Assembly: GCA_964460795.1 (NCBI GenBank) | Contig: CAYWRU010000010.1 | Coordinates: 14,191-78,190 of the forward strand | Source of the DNA: CAZOOM01 sp964460795 | GTDB lineage: Bacteria; Omnitrophota; Omnitrophia; Omnitrophales; Aquincolibacteriaceae | Direction of reading: 5' to 3' | DNA: 64,000 nt | Part shown: positions 50,593 to 58,302 of the stretch, piece by piece | How the letters are laid out: each line of letters begins with the position of its first letter | Position numbering within the stretch: the stretch's first letter is position 1 | The notes under the pieces: model-generated | Databases searched by the model: none | What the model saw: the letters and a program-made list of their open reading frames with translations, nothing else | What the model was told of the DNA's origin: nothing | Position numbers and translations under genes: made by a program

Positions 50593-51291
50593 ATGAATAT
50601 TTTGGCTTTGGATTCTTCCTCCGCACGGCTCAGTCTTGCAGTAAAAAAAGAAAACGATCCCATCTTTCAGGAATCCCTCGAGGGATCGGCCAGTCATGTG
50701 GAAAATCTCATGCCTATTCTGGTTCGCCTCCTGGAGAGAGCCAAACTCTCTATTAAGGAAGTGGATACATGTCTCATTGGACGAGGCCCTGGATCTTTCA
50801 CCGGACTTCGTGTTGGATTTGCAACTCTCAAGGCCCTGCAATTTATCCAAAAAAGAAATTGCTACGGAGCGCTCAGCTTGGATATGATGGCAGAAGCGGT
50901 CGAACTTCCGGACGGTTCAAAATTATCGGTCATGATAGACGCTTACCGGTCCAAAATTTATTATCGAAGTTATATGAGAGAACAAAATCTTTGGCATCCG
51001 ATCGGAGAACCTCAAATCACTCCGGCGGAATCGTGTCATACGCTTCTTGATGCTCATACTTACGTAATCGGAAATGCCCGCAGCCGTTACCTAAATGATT
51101 TAAAGAACACCTTGCCGCTGCTCCATCTTCTTGATTCTTCCTTGGACAGGCCTCACGCCGTCTCTCTCATTCGAATGTGGGACCGGCAAGCGCCAGCGCT
51201 CCAAAGGCTCGATAAGCCCGAGGATTTTATTCCGCTTTATTTCCGGCTCTCCGAAGCCGAAGAAAGAAAATACCATGACACCCCGGCTTGA
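50593..51291 (+). CDS. tsaB: tRNA threonylcarbamoyladenosine biosynthesis protein TsaB
   Basis: A 232-residue member of the ASKHA fold. It works with TsaD and TsaE to put threonylcarbamoyl on A37 of ANN-decoding tRNAs. It opens NILALDSSSARLSLAV, then ASHVENLMPILVRLLERA and GRGPGSFTGLRVGFATLKAL, the diagnostic motif. It lacks the catalytic metal site of TsaD, as expected. It overlaps alr by 17 bases, the start of a compact housekeeping run tsaB-alr-birA-coaX. Confidence 0.95.
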   Translation: MNILALDSSSARLSLAVKKENDPIFQESLEGSASHVENLMPILVRLLERAKLSIKEVDTCLIGRGPGSFTGLRVGFATLKALQFIQKRNCYGALSLDMMAEAVELPDGSKLSVMIDAYRSKIYYRSYMREQNLWHPIGEPQITPAESCHTLLDAHTYVIGNARSRYLNDLKNTLPLLHLLDSSLDRPHAVSLIRMWDRQAPALQRLDKPEDFIPLYFRLSEAEERKYHDTPA

Positions 51292-52408
51292 GACACTCTC
51301 CCGGCATCAAGCGCCGGTTTGGATGGAGATCCGAACCGATCGTCTGCTTTCAAATCTTGCAGAATTAAAACGCCTCGCAGGTCCTGAAACTTTCATGCTA
51401 GCGGTGGTTAAAGCCAATGCTTACGGACACGGACTTAAACCTGTGGCCAAATCTCTGGCTTCTCATGTAAATTATTTTGGAGTGTCTTCTATTCATGAGG
51501 CCATGGCGCTCAAAGAAATGGAACTCGGTGTTCCGATCCTGATTTTTGGACGATTTTTTCCCGAAGAACTCCCCACGCTTATTATGGAAGGCATTACGCT
51601 TTCCGTTTCGAGTTTGGACGAGGCCCGGGACATCAGTGAGATCTCAGCTTCCATGAACCGGAAGACCAAAGTCCATATCAAAGTGGATACGGGCATGGGA
51701 CGCATGGGTATTTCTCTCCGCGAATCAATTTCTGCCATTGAAAAAATGGCCCGGCTTTCTCCTCTGGATCTGGAAGGAATTTATACGCATTTCCCCACTG
51801 CAGAAGCGAAGGATGATTTTGCGCTGCATCAACTGGCGAAATTTGCAGGACTGGTCCGTGAACTTGAAAAACAGGGCATCTCATTTCGTTTTCGGCATGC
51901 ACAAAACAGCGCCGGCATTGTGCGCCTCCATGAGGATTTCCTCAATATGGCGCGGCCTGGTCTCATGCTTTACGGAATTTATCCAGATGCCAGTCTGCAT
52001 GAAGATGCCTCAGTGGCCCCGATACTGAGTTTAAAATCACGAGTAAATTTTGTAAAAACGCTTCATGTGGGCGAGTCCGCAGGCTATGGACGAACCTTTA
52101 CTGCAGACCATGCAACACGCATCGCCATTCTCCCCATTGGATACAGTCATGGCTATCCGTGGACGGCCTCCGGAAAATCCTTCTGCCTGATTCAAGGACG
52201 GCGCTACCCCATTGCAGGACGTGTTTCCATGGATTATGTGGCCGTGAATTTAGGCGATGATGCTGTAAATGCCGGAACCGAAGTGACTTTGATCGGCGAG
52301 ATGGGATCTGAAAAAATTTCAGCTGAAGACCTGGCTGCCTGGGCAGGAACCATTCCTTATGAAATCGTAACTCAACTCGCCCCTCAAATCCCACGATACT
52401 ACTCCTAA
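51275..52408 (+). CDS. alr: Alanine racemase
   Basis: A 377-residue pyridoxal-phosphate enzyme that supplies D-alanine for peptidoglycan. The PLP lysine is in AVVKANAYGHGL (the KANAYGHG motif). Further motifs: HIKVDTGMGRMGI, HFPTAEAKDD, RHAQNSAGIVR, RPGLMLYGIYP, and the second-site catalytic Tyr in GESAGYGRTF, then VSMDYVAVNLGD. The ATG at 51275 overlaps tsaB by 17 bases and gives the usual family length; the open frame from 51131 is a shadow of tsaB. Confidence 0.96.
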   Translation: MTPRLETLSRHQAPVWMEIRTDRLLSNLAELKRLAGPETFMLAVVKANAYGHGLKPVAKSLASHVNYFGVSSIHEAMALKEMELGVPILIFGRFFPEELPTLIMEGITLSVSSLDEARDISEISASMNRKTKVHIKVDTGMGRMGISLRESISAIEKMARLSPLDLEGIYTHFPTAEAKDDFALHQLAKFAGLVRELEKQGISFRFRHAQNSAGIVRLHEDFLNMARPGLMLYGIYPDASLHEDASVAPILSLKSRVNFVKTLHVGESAGYGRTFTADHATRIAILPIGYSHGYPWTASGKSFCLIQGRRYPIAGRVSMDYVAVNLGDDAVNAGTEVTLIGEMGSEKISAEDLAAWAGTIPYEIVTQLAPQIPRYYS

Positions 52409-52409
52409 G

Positions 52410-52432
52410 CAAACCGTACCGGGTACGGTTTG
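52410..52432. repeat. Short palindrome CAAACCGTACC-G-GGTACGGTTTG
   Basis: Perfect 11-base arms around one central G, between the alr stop and the birA start. It could be a hairpin in the tsaB-alr-birA transcript or a repeat unit. No T run follows, so it is not a terminator. Confidence 0.7.
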
Positions 52433-52439
52433 AGGCGCT

Positions 52440-52994
52440 ATGAAATTTGATATTCACTGGTTTGATGAATTGCCGTCCACAAATTCCAAAGTCCGAGAAC
52501 TGGCTGAGTCCGGAGCTGCGGAAGGACTGGTGGTAGCTGCTAAATTTCAATCCGCGGGACGCGGGAAACCCGGAAATGTTTGGGTTTCGAGTCCTGGAAA
52601 AAATCTCCTTTTTACGCTCCTCATTCGTCCGCAAATTCAGGCTTCGGAAACACCGATATTGACTCAAATTGCCTGCCGCTCCGTAGCCTCTGCTCTCAAA
52701 AAAGAGTACGGTATTGAGTCCAAACTGAAACGGCCCAACGATATTCTGGTGAACAACGATAAGATTTGCGGGATTCTTGTGGAGTCGTCCTCATCATCTT
52801 CCGGAGCTCTCGAATATGCTATGATTGGCATCGGACTTAATGTTAACGAGGCACCCGCAGGGCCAGGCATCAAAGCAACTTGTATGAAAACCGTGACCGC
52901 CTCGCCTGAAGACTACAATGCAAACCAAGTCCTGAATCAGATCTTAAAACAGCTGGATTTGGACTTAAAAGGCATTTATGAAGCTGCTACTTGA
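52440..52994 (+). CDS. birA: Biotin-protein ligase, catalytic domain only
   Basis: A 184-residue biotin-[acetyl-CoA carboxylase] ligase. It has WFDELPSTNSKVRELAE, AAKFQSAGRGKPGNVWVSS (biotinyl-AMP loop) and LKRPNDILVNNDKICGILVE (catalytic lysine motif, KRPND for the usual KWPND), then YAMIGIGLNVN. There is no N-terminal HTH, so it cannot act as the BirA repressor. The C-terminal SH3-like domain is also missing, as the protein ends about 50 residues earlier than a typical group I ligase. It overlaps coaX by 17 bases. Confidence 0.9.
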   Translation: MKFDIHWFDELPSTNSKVRELAESGAAEGLVVAAKFQSAGRGKPGNVWVSSPGKNLLFTLLIRPQIQASETPILTQIACRSVASALKKEYGIESKLKRPNDILVNNDKICGILVESSSSSSGALEYAMIGIGLNVNEAPAGPGIKATCMKTVTASPEDYNANQVLNQILKQLDLDLKGIYEAAT

Positions 52995-53715
52995 TATCGG
53001 AAACACGGCTGTTACCTATGCAACAGCTAAAAATAGCAAGATTTCATCATTTGGAACGTGCCATTACGACAGCATCCCAAAATTAGCCAATAAATGTTTT
53101 AATAGTGGGACATATGACAAAATAAACGTCATTATAAGCTCAGTTGTCCCAAATGTAACAAAGTCAATATTAACACTATTTAATAAAAATCCCACTTTTA
53201 AGCTCTTTTTGGCGGGTAAAGACCTTCCCGTTCCCATAAAATCGCGCTATCAGAAAGGAAAACTGGGGATTGACCGCCAAATCAATATTTTTGGCGCCCT
53301 CCATTATTACAAAGCCCCCCTGCTCATCCTGGATTTCGGAACTGCTATCACCGCAGATTACGTCTCACGATCAGGGGTCTTTGAGGGCGGACTCATCCTC
53401 CCCGGTCCAGGCACAGCCTGGAAAGCACTGCTGAAGCGAGGGGCTAAGCTCCCTAAAAACCTTTCTTTTCCAAAGAAGAGCCAAGGCTTGACCAACCGCA
53501 ATACAAACGCCAGCCTGACCTCTGGAATTCTTGAGGCTTATGGGGCCATGACAGACGGGTTGGTCCATCGCTTTAAAAGAAAGTTTGGTAAAAATTTCAC
53601 CGTTTTAGCCACAGGTGGTTACGCCCCCCTCATCTATAAGAACTCGGATTCCATTGATATCTTGGATCTTCAGCTGTCGGTCAAATCGCTTCTTGCTTTA
53701 TCCAAAGACCTCTAG
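52978..53715 (+). CDS. coaX: Type III pantothenate kinase
   Basis: A 245-residue CoaX enzyme, the first step of coenzyme A synthesis. It opens LLLDIGNTAVTYATA (phosphate loop), then ISSVVPNVT, KGKLGIDRQINIFGA, LILDFGTAITADYVS, GGLILPGPG, and ATGGYAPLI near the end. Length is normal. The first ~240 bases are clearly more AT-rich than the rest of the gene and its neighbours. The start lies inside birA (17-base overlap). The groEL promoter begins 16 bases after its stop. Confidence 0.93.
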   Translation: MKLLLDIGNTAVTYATAKNSKISSFGTCHYDSIPKLANKCFNSGTYDKINVIISSVVPNVTKSILTLFNKNPTFKLFLAGKDLPVPIKSRYQKGKLGIDRQINIFGALHYYKAPLLILDFGTAITADYVSRSGVFEGGLILPGPGTAWKALLKRGAKLPKNLSFPKKSQGLTNRNTNASLTSGILEAYGAMTDGLVHRFKRKFGKNFTVLATGGYAPLIYKNSDSIDILDLQLSVKSLLALSKDL

Positions 53716-53730
53716 TCATTGACTCACCTC

Positions 53731-53758
53731 TTGACACACCGCCACTTTTGGCTAGAAT
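53731..53758 (+). promoter_or_regulatory. Promoter of the groEL-groES-groEL cluster
   Basis: TTGACA (53731-53736), a perfect -35, and TAGAAT (53753-53758), with a 16-base spacer. The CIRCE operator starts ten bases after the -10, over the expected start of transcription. Confidence 0.8.
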
Positions 53759-53767
53759 ATCGCCCAC

Positions 53768-53793
53768 TTAGCACTCTTTAGACTGAGTGCTAA
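53768..53793 (+). promoter_or_regulatory. CIRCE operator (HrcA binding site), 8-base spacer
   Basis: Perfect arms TTAGCACTC (53768-53776) and GAGTGCTAA (53785-53793). The consensus spacer is nine bases; here it is eight (TTTAGACT). Position over the start of transcription of groEL is standard. The HrcA repressor gene is not in the window. Confidence 0.92.
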
Positions 53794-53874
53794 ATTCGCA
53801 TAAATCTCAGCCTCGGGCTTAGAAATCATTAACTTTCAATTAAGAAATAACCTTTAAACAAGAGGAGTGTCACC

Positions 53875-55524
53875 ATGGCAAAGCAGATATTATTCGAAGA
53901 CAGCGCGCGTCGCGCCATCCAGCGCGGAGTGGATCAGCTGGCCAACGCAGTCAAAGTTACTCTCGGTCCCAAGGGCCGCAACGTAGTCATTGAAAAGAAG
54001 TTCGGCTCCCCCACCATCACTAAAGACGGTGTAAGCGTTGCCAAAGAAATTGAGCTTGAAGATTCCTACGAAAACATGGGCGCGCAGATGATTAAAGAAG
54101 TTGCGTCCAAGACTTCTGACAATGCCGGTGACGGAACCACTACTGCAACGGTTCTGGCCCAGGCCATTTATCGCGAAGGTCTGAAGAATGTCACGGCCGG
54201 AGCCAGCCCCACAGCTTTGAAGCGCGGCATTGATAAAGCCGTTGAAGCAGTGGTAGAAGAGCTCTCCTCAGTCTCCAAACCCATCAAAGATAAAAAAGAA
54301 ATCGCGCAAGTCGCCACCATCGCGGCCAATTCTGACAGCTATGTCGGAAATCTGATTGCCGATGCCATGGACAAAGTCGGAAAAGACGGCGTCATCACCG
54401 TGGAAGAAGCCAAGTCCACCGATACTACACTGGATGTCGTGGAAGGAATGCAGTTTGATCAAGGCTATCTCTCTCCGTACTTCGTAACCGATGCGGAGCG
54501 TATGGAAGCAGTTTTGGAAGAACCTTTCATCTTGATCCATGAAAAGAAAATTTCGGCCATGAAAGATCTTCTTCCGATTCTGGAAGCCGCTGCCAAATCC
54601 GGCAAACCGCTTCTTATTATTGCAGAAGAGGTTGACGGCGAAGCATTGGCCACGCTTGTGGTCAATAAAATTCGCGGCACCTTGCAGGTCTGCGCGGTCA
54701 AAGCTCCGGGATACGGGGATCGCCGTAAGGCCATGCTGGAAGATATCGCCATCTTGACTGGCGGCAAGGCCATTACCGAAGATCTAGGTATCAAACTTGA
54801 GAACGTCACGATCAAAGACCTCGGCCGTGCCAAACGTGTCACGATTGATAAGGAAAATTCTACGATCGTGGAAGGTGCAGGAAAAACCACGGAAATCAAC
54901 GGACGTATCTCACAGCTTAAAAAACAGATCGAAGATACGGACTCGGATTATGACCGGGAAAAACTTCAGGAACGTCTGGCAAAACTCGCGGGCGGAGTAG
55001 CCGTCATTCATGTCGGCGCTGCAACCGAGACGGAAATGAAAGAAAAGAAGGCGCGCGTCGAAGACGCTCTTCACGCCACCCGCGCGGCAGTGGAAGAAGG
55101 CATTGTGGCCGGTGGAGGCGTGGCTCTGCTTCGCTCTCTGACCATCATCGACAAACTCAAACTTCAAGGCGATGAAAAGGTCGGCGCTCAAATCATCCGC
55201 CGCTCGTTAGAAGAGCCGATCCGGCAAATCGCTGAAAATGCAGGCGAGGAAGGTTCCGTAGTCGTCCAAAAAGTCCTGGAAGGAAAAGCGGGTTACGGAT
55301 TCAATGCTCAGTCCGGAAAATATGAAGACATGGTCGAAGCCGGCGTCATTGATCCCAAAAAAGTAACTCGCAGCGCCCTGCAGAACGCAGCCAGTGTTGC
55401 GGGACTTCTTCTCACCACCGAAGCGCTTATCACGGACATCAAAGAGGAAGAAAAAATGCCTCCGATGCCGGGCGGTGGAATGGGCGGTATGGGTGGCATG
55501 GGTGGAATGCCGGGAATGATGTAA
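53875..55524 (+). CDS. groL: Chaperonin GroEL (copy 1, GGM tail)
   Basis: A 549-residue 60-kDa chaperonin. It has VKVTLGPKGRNVVIEKKFG, the ATP motif AGDGTTTATVLAQAI, VEGMQFDQGYLSPYFVTDAE, KAPGYGDRRKAMLEDIA, and VEDALHATRAAVEEGIVAGGG. The C-terminus is the usual Gly-Met tail (GGGMGGMGGMGGMPGMM) that lines the folding chamber. GAGGAG lies seven bases before the ATG. It is directly behind the CIRCE promoter and is followed, not preceded, by groES. A second groEL without the tail lies downstream. Confidence 0.97.
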   Translation: MAKQILFEDSARRAIQRGVDQLANAVKVTLGPKGRNVVIEKKFGSPTITKDGVSVAKEIELEDSYENMGAQMIKEVASKTSDNAGDGTTTATVLAQAIYREGLKNVTAGASPTALKRGIDKAVEAVVEELSSVSKPIKDKKEIAQVATIAANSDSYVGNLIADAMDKVGKDGVITVEEAKSTDTTLDVVEGMQFDQGYLSPYFVTDAERMEAVLEEPFILIHEKKISAMKDLLPILEAAAKSGKPLLIIAEEVDGEALATLVVNKIRGTLQVCAVKAPGYGDRRKAMLEDIAILTGGKAITEDLGIKLENVTIKDLGRAKRVTIDKENSTIVEGAGKTTEINGRISQLKKQIEDTDSDYDREKLQERLAKLAGGVAVIHVGAATETEMKEKKARVEDALHATRAAVEEGIVAGGGVALLRSLTIIDKLKLQGDEKVGAQIIRRSLEEPIRQIAENAGEEGSVVVQKVLEGKAGYGFNAQSGKYEDMVEAGVIDPKKVTRSALQNAASVAGLLLTTEALITDIKEEEKMPPMPGGGMGGMGGMGGMPGMM

Positions 55525-55532
55525 ATGAGCGC

Positions 55533-55643
55533 ACAACTTACGCGACCATGAGGAAGCGTAAGTTGTCAGCGCGAATTTATCCCCGCAAAAGCGGGGATCT
55601 AAAGAACTATTAACCTGGATTCCCGCTAAAAGATTGCGGGAAT
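55533..55643. repeat. Three REP-like hairpins between groEL1 and groES
   Basis: ACAACTTACGC/GCGTAAGTTGT (55533-55543 with 55556-55566), ATCCCCGC-AAAA-GCGGGGAT (55579-55598) and ATTCCCGC/GCGGGAAT (55619-55626 with 55636-55643). They fill most of the gap. They could stabilise the groEL end of a processed transcript or slow transcription into groES. Confidence 0.75.
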
Positions 55644-55672
55644 GACCTAAATAAAAACAAGGAGAATCAAAA

Positions 55673-55969
55673 ATGAAAGTCAAACCATTAGGTGATCGCG
55701 TACTCGTTGAAGTGCTTGAAGCAGAAGCCAAAACCAAGGGCGGCATCATCCTCCCGGATACGGCTAAAGAAGAAAAGACCGAAGGTAAAGTCATTGCTGT
55801 GGGTTCCGGAAAAGTTTTGGAATCCGGCAAGGTCCAGCCTGTAGAAGTGAAAAAAGGCGACAAAGTTATTTTTGGAAAATATGCAGGCGATGAAATCATC
55901 ATCGACGGCGTGAAGCACAAAGTGCTCAAAGAAACTGAAATCCTCGCAATCTTCGAATCCGAAAAGTAA
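55673..55969 (+). CDS. groS: Co-chaperonin GroES
   Basis: A 98-residue GroES. It opens VKPLGDRVLVEVLEAEAKTKGGI with the mobile loop (TKGGIILPDT), then KVIAVGSGKVLESG, KKGDKVIFGKYAGDEI and LAIFE. AAGGAG precedes the ATG. The only groES in the window must serve both GroEL rings, unless another is elsewhere. It lies between the two groEL genes, against the usual groES-groEL order. Confidence 0.96.
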   Translation: MKVKPLGDRVLVEVLEAEAKTKGGIILPDTAKEEKTEGKVIAVGSGKVLESGKVQPVEVKKGDKVIFGKYAGDEIIIDGVKHKVLKETEILAIFESEK

Positions 55970-56106
55970 ATCCGAAACCCGAATTTCGAAATTCGAAACA
56001 ATGCCGAAACTGGAAATTCAAATGTCCAAAACAAAATCGGGTTTTGAATTTAAAGTTTTAAGAATTCGAATTTGTTTCGGATTTCGTGCTTCGGATTTCG
56101 ATTTTT
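55970..56106. repeat. Short-word pseudo-palindrome between groES and groEL2
   Basis: The left side (ATCCGAAACCCGAATTTCGA, GAAATTCGAAACAA) is mirrored on the right (AATTCGAATTTGTTTCGG, GATTTCGTGCTTCGGATTTCG). The whole forms a long imperfect inverted repeat of iterated GAAATTCG-like words, closing with a T run. It is the same design as 41448-41603 and the lplA insert. Confidence 0.75.
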
Positions 56107-56124
56107 TGACTAAAGGAGAATGAT

Positions 56125-57753
56125 ATGGCAAAACAACTTTCGTATTCCGAGGAAGCACGCCGGCGCTTAAAGCGCGGTGTGGATCTCCTTGCGAAAACTG
56201 TCAAAGTCACGCTCGGTCCCAAAGGCCGCAACGTGGTGATTGATAAGAAATTCGGCGCCCCAACCATCACCAAAGACGGTGTTACCGTGGCTAAAGAGGT
56301 CGAGCTGAAAGATCCCTATGAAAATATGGGCGCTCAGCTGGTCCGGGAAGTTTCAGAAAAAACTTCCAATGAAGCCGGTGACGGAACCACGACAGCAACC
56401 GTACTCGCTCAGGCCATCATTGATGAAGGTCTGAAGAACGTCACAGCCGGAGCCAATCCCATGTCGCTGAAGCGCGGCATTGACAAGGCCTCGGCGCGCG
56501 TCGTCGAATCCATCAAGAAACTCTCCAAGTCCATCAAAGGCAAAGATGATATCAAGGCCGTCGGTACCATCAGCGGCAATAATGATACGTCGATCGGAAA
56601 TCTGCTGGCGGAAGCCATTGAAAAAGTCGGTAAAGACGGCGTCATCACGGTCGAAGAGTCCAAGACCATGAAGACGGAACTTGATTTAGTCGAGGGCATG
56701 CAGTTTGACCGCGGCTACACCTCTCCGTACTTTGTGACTGATGCCGAGCGCATGGAGACAGTCCTCAAAGAGCCGTACATCCTTCTTTATGAAAAGAAGA
56801 TTTCGGCCATCAAGGATTTGATTCCGCTCTTGGAAAAAGTCGCACGGCTCGGCAAACCTCTCCTCATTATTGCCGAGGATCTGGAAGGCGAAGCCCTGGC
56901 AACTCTCGTGGTGAATAAAATCCGCGGAACTCTGAATGTCTGCGCCATCAAAGCGCCGGGATTCGGCGACCGACGCAAGGCCATGATGGAAGACCTTGCG
57001 ATTCTCACCAAAGGAAAATTTGTTTCCGAAGATCTCGGAATCAAATTAGAGAATCTTGATATTGATATGCTGGGTTCTGCCAAGCGCGTCACGATCGATA
57101 AAGATAACACCACGATCGTGGAGGGCGCAGGTTCCGCCAAAGATATCAAAGAGCGCGTCGAACAGATCCGCCGCCAAATCGAAAACTCGGATTCCGAGTA
57201 CGATAAGGAAAAACTTCAGGAACGGCTGGCCAAACTTTCCGGCGGAGTCGCCGTCATCAAAGTCGGAGCTGCCACCGAAGTTGAAATGAAAGAAAAGAAG
57301 GCGCGTGTTGAAGACGCCCTTCATGCAACCCGCGCTGCGGTCGAAGAAGGAATTGTCCCCGGAGGCGGTGTGGCGTTCTTGCGCTCGATTGCTTCTTTGG
57401 ATGATCTGAAACTCACCGGCGATGAAGCCACGGGCGTTCAGATTGTGCGTAAAGCCCTGGAAGCTCCGGCGCGCGCTATTGCTGAAAACGCAGGTTTTGA
57501 TGGATCCGTCGTGGTTCGCAAGGTCCTGGAAAACAAAGGTAGTTTTGGATTTAATGCCGAAATCGGCGACTACCGTGATTTGGTGGCCGACGGCGTCATT
57601 GATCCAACCAAGGTCGTCCGGACTACCATTCAAAATGCGGCCAGTATTGCAGGGCTTTTCCTCACGACCGAGTGCGTGATCTCGGAAAAACCGGAAAAGA
57701 AAAAAGATAAGGCTGGCGCGACCAGCAGTGAATACGGAGACATGGACGAATAA
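56125..57753 (+). CDS. groL: Chaperonin GroEL (copy 2, charged tail)
   Basis: A 542-residue second GroEL, clearly a paralogue of copy 1 along its whole length (AGDGTTTATVLAQAI, VEGMQFDRGYTSPYFVTDAE, KAPGFGDRRKAMMEDLA, VEDALHATRAAVEEGIVPGGG). ATP-binding and apical residues look intact, so it is not a pseudogene. The Gly-Met tail is missing; it ends with a charged tail (EKPEKKKDKAGATSSEYG). Such tail-less copies in other bacteria often have special clients. It has a good ribosome site (AAAGGAG), and the strong terminator at 57772 follows. Confidence 0.96.
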   Translation: MAKQLSYSEEARRRLKRGVDLLAKTVKVTLGPKGRNVVIDKKFGAPTITKDGVTVAKEVELKDPYENMGAQLVREVSEKTSNEAGDGTTTATVLAQAIIDEGLKNVTAGANPMSLKRGIDKASARVVESIKKLSKSIKGKDDIKAVGTISGNNDTSIGNLLAEAIEKVGKDGVITVEESKTMKTELDLVEGMQFDRGYTSPYFVTDAERMETVLKEPYILLYEKKISAIKDLIPLLEKVARLGKPLLIIAEDLEGEALATLVVNKIRGTLNVCAIKAPGFGDRRKAMMEDLAILTKGKFVSEDLGIKLENLDIDMLGSAKRVTIDKDNTTIVEGAGSAKDIKERVEQIRRQIENSDSEYDKEKLQERLAKLSGGVAVIKVGAATEVEMKEKKARVEDALHATRAAVEEGIVPGGGVAFLRSIASLDDLKLTGDEATGVQIVRKALEAPARAIAENAGFDGSVVVRKVLENKGSFGFNAEIGDYRDLVADGVIDPTKVVRTTIQNAASIAGLFLTTECVISEKPEKKKDKAGATSSEYGDMDE

Positions 57754-57771
57754 ATTTCGTTCGCATCTCTC

Positions 57772-57810
57772 AGGGACGGTTCTGAATTCTTTCAGGACCG
57801 TCCCTTTTTT
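57772..57810 (+). terminator. Rho-independent terminator after groEL2
   Basis: AGGGACGGTTCTGAA pairs with TTCAGGACCGTCCCT (one T-G pair) around a TTCT loop, followed by TTTTTT. It ends the chaperonin cluster. It also carries a GGGAC core like other palindromes of the window, so it may be a repeat used as a terminator. Confidence 0.92.
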
Positions 57811-57822
57811 GTCCCCGCAGCA

Positions 57823-58269
57823 TTAAACTCCGATATCCTCATTCCAGAGCGCGGGATACTTGCGGATAAAATCACGCATGATCTGTTTACACTCTGCAGA
57901 CTCAAGATTGATCAGTTTCACGCCCCGGCTTTTTGCGTAATCTTCGGGGCCCTGGAAGGTTTCATTTTCTCCGATAACTACCGTGGGAATTTTGTAGAGA
58001 AGAATCGTACCTGTACACATATCGCAGGGTGAGAGCGTGGAATAAATGATGCATTTCTGATAATCCACAGCCTTGATTCGTCCCGCATTTTCCAGACAAT
58101 CCATTTCCGCATGCAAGACTGATGATTTTTTCTGAACGCGCCGGTTGTGTCCGCGGCCAATGATCTTACCTTCCTTGACGAGCACGGAGCCAATAGGAAT
58201 TCCGCCTTCAGCGAGACCCTGGCGAGCTTCCTGAATGGCCGCCTTCATAAACTCTTCATGGCTACCCAT
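57823..58269 (-). CDS. Cytosine deaminase, yeast Fcy1-like
   Basis: A 148-residue zinc deaminase from the ATG at 58269 (MGSHEEFMKAAI). The zinc site is LHAEMDCLENAGR with TLSPCDMCTGTILLYKIP (HAE and PCxxC). Features shared with fungal cytosine deaminase rather than with TadA are the GGIPIGSVLV opening, GRGHNRRVQKKS, VVIGENETFQGPEDYAKSRG and the C-terminal WNEDIG, which in the yeast enzyme closes over the base. It probably turns cytosine into uracil. A general nucleoside deaminase role is the alternative. Confidence 0.83.
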   Translation of the reverse strand: MGSHEEFMKAAIQEARQGLAEGGIPIGSVLVKEGKIIGRGHNRRVQKKSSVLHAEMDCLENAGRIKAVDYQKCIIYSTLSPCDMCTGTILLYKIPTVVIGENETFQGPEDYAKSRGVKLINLESAECKQIMRDFIRKYPALWNEDIGV

Positions 58270-58302
58270 TTTATTCCCAGTCAAGCATGACGCGGCACGC
58301 CC

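Noticed and set aside
55207..56034. 275-codon minus-strand frame across groEL1 end and groES
   Set aside because: It is antisense to two certain chaperonin genes and has no recognisable domain; it is a shadow of their codon pattern.
56125..57753. groEL2 as a pseudogene because it lacks the GGM tail
   Set aside because: The frame is full-length, ATP-site residues are intact, and ribosome site and terminator are good.
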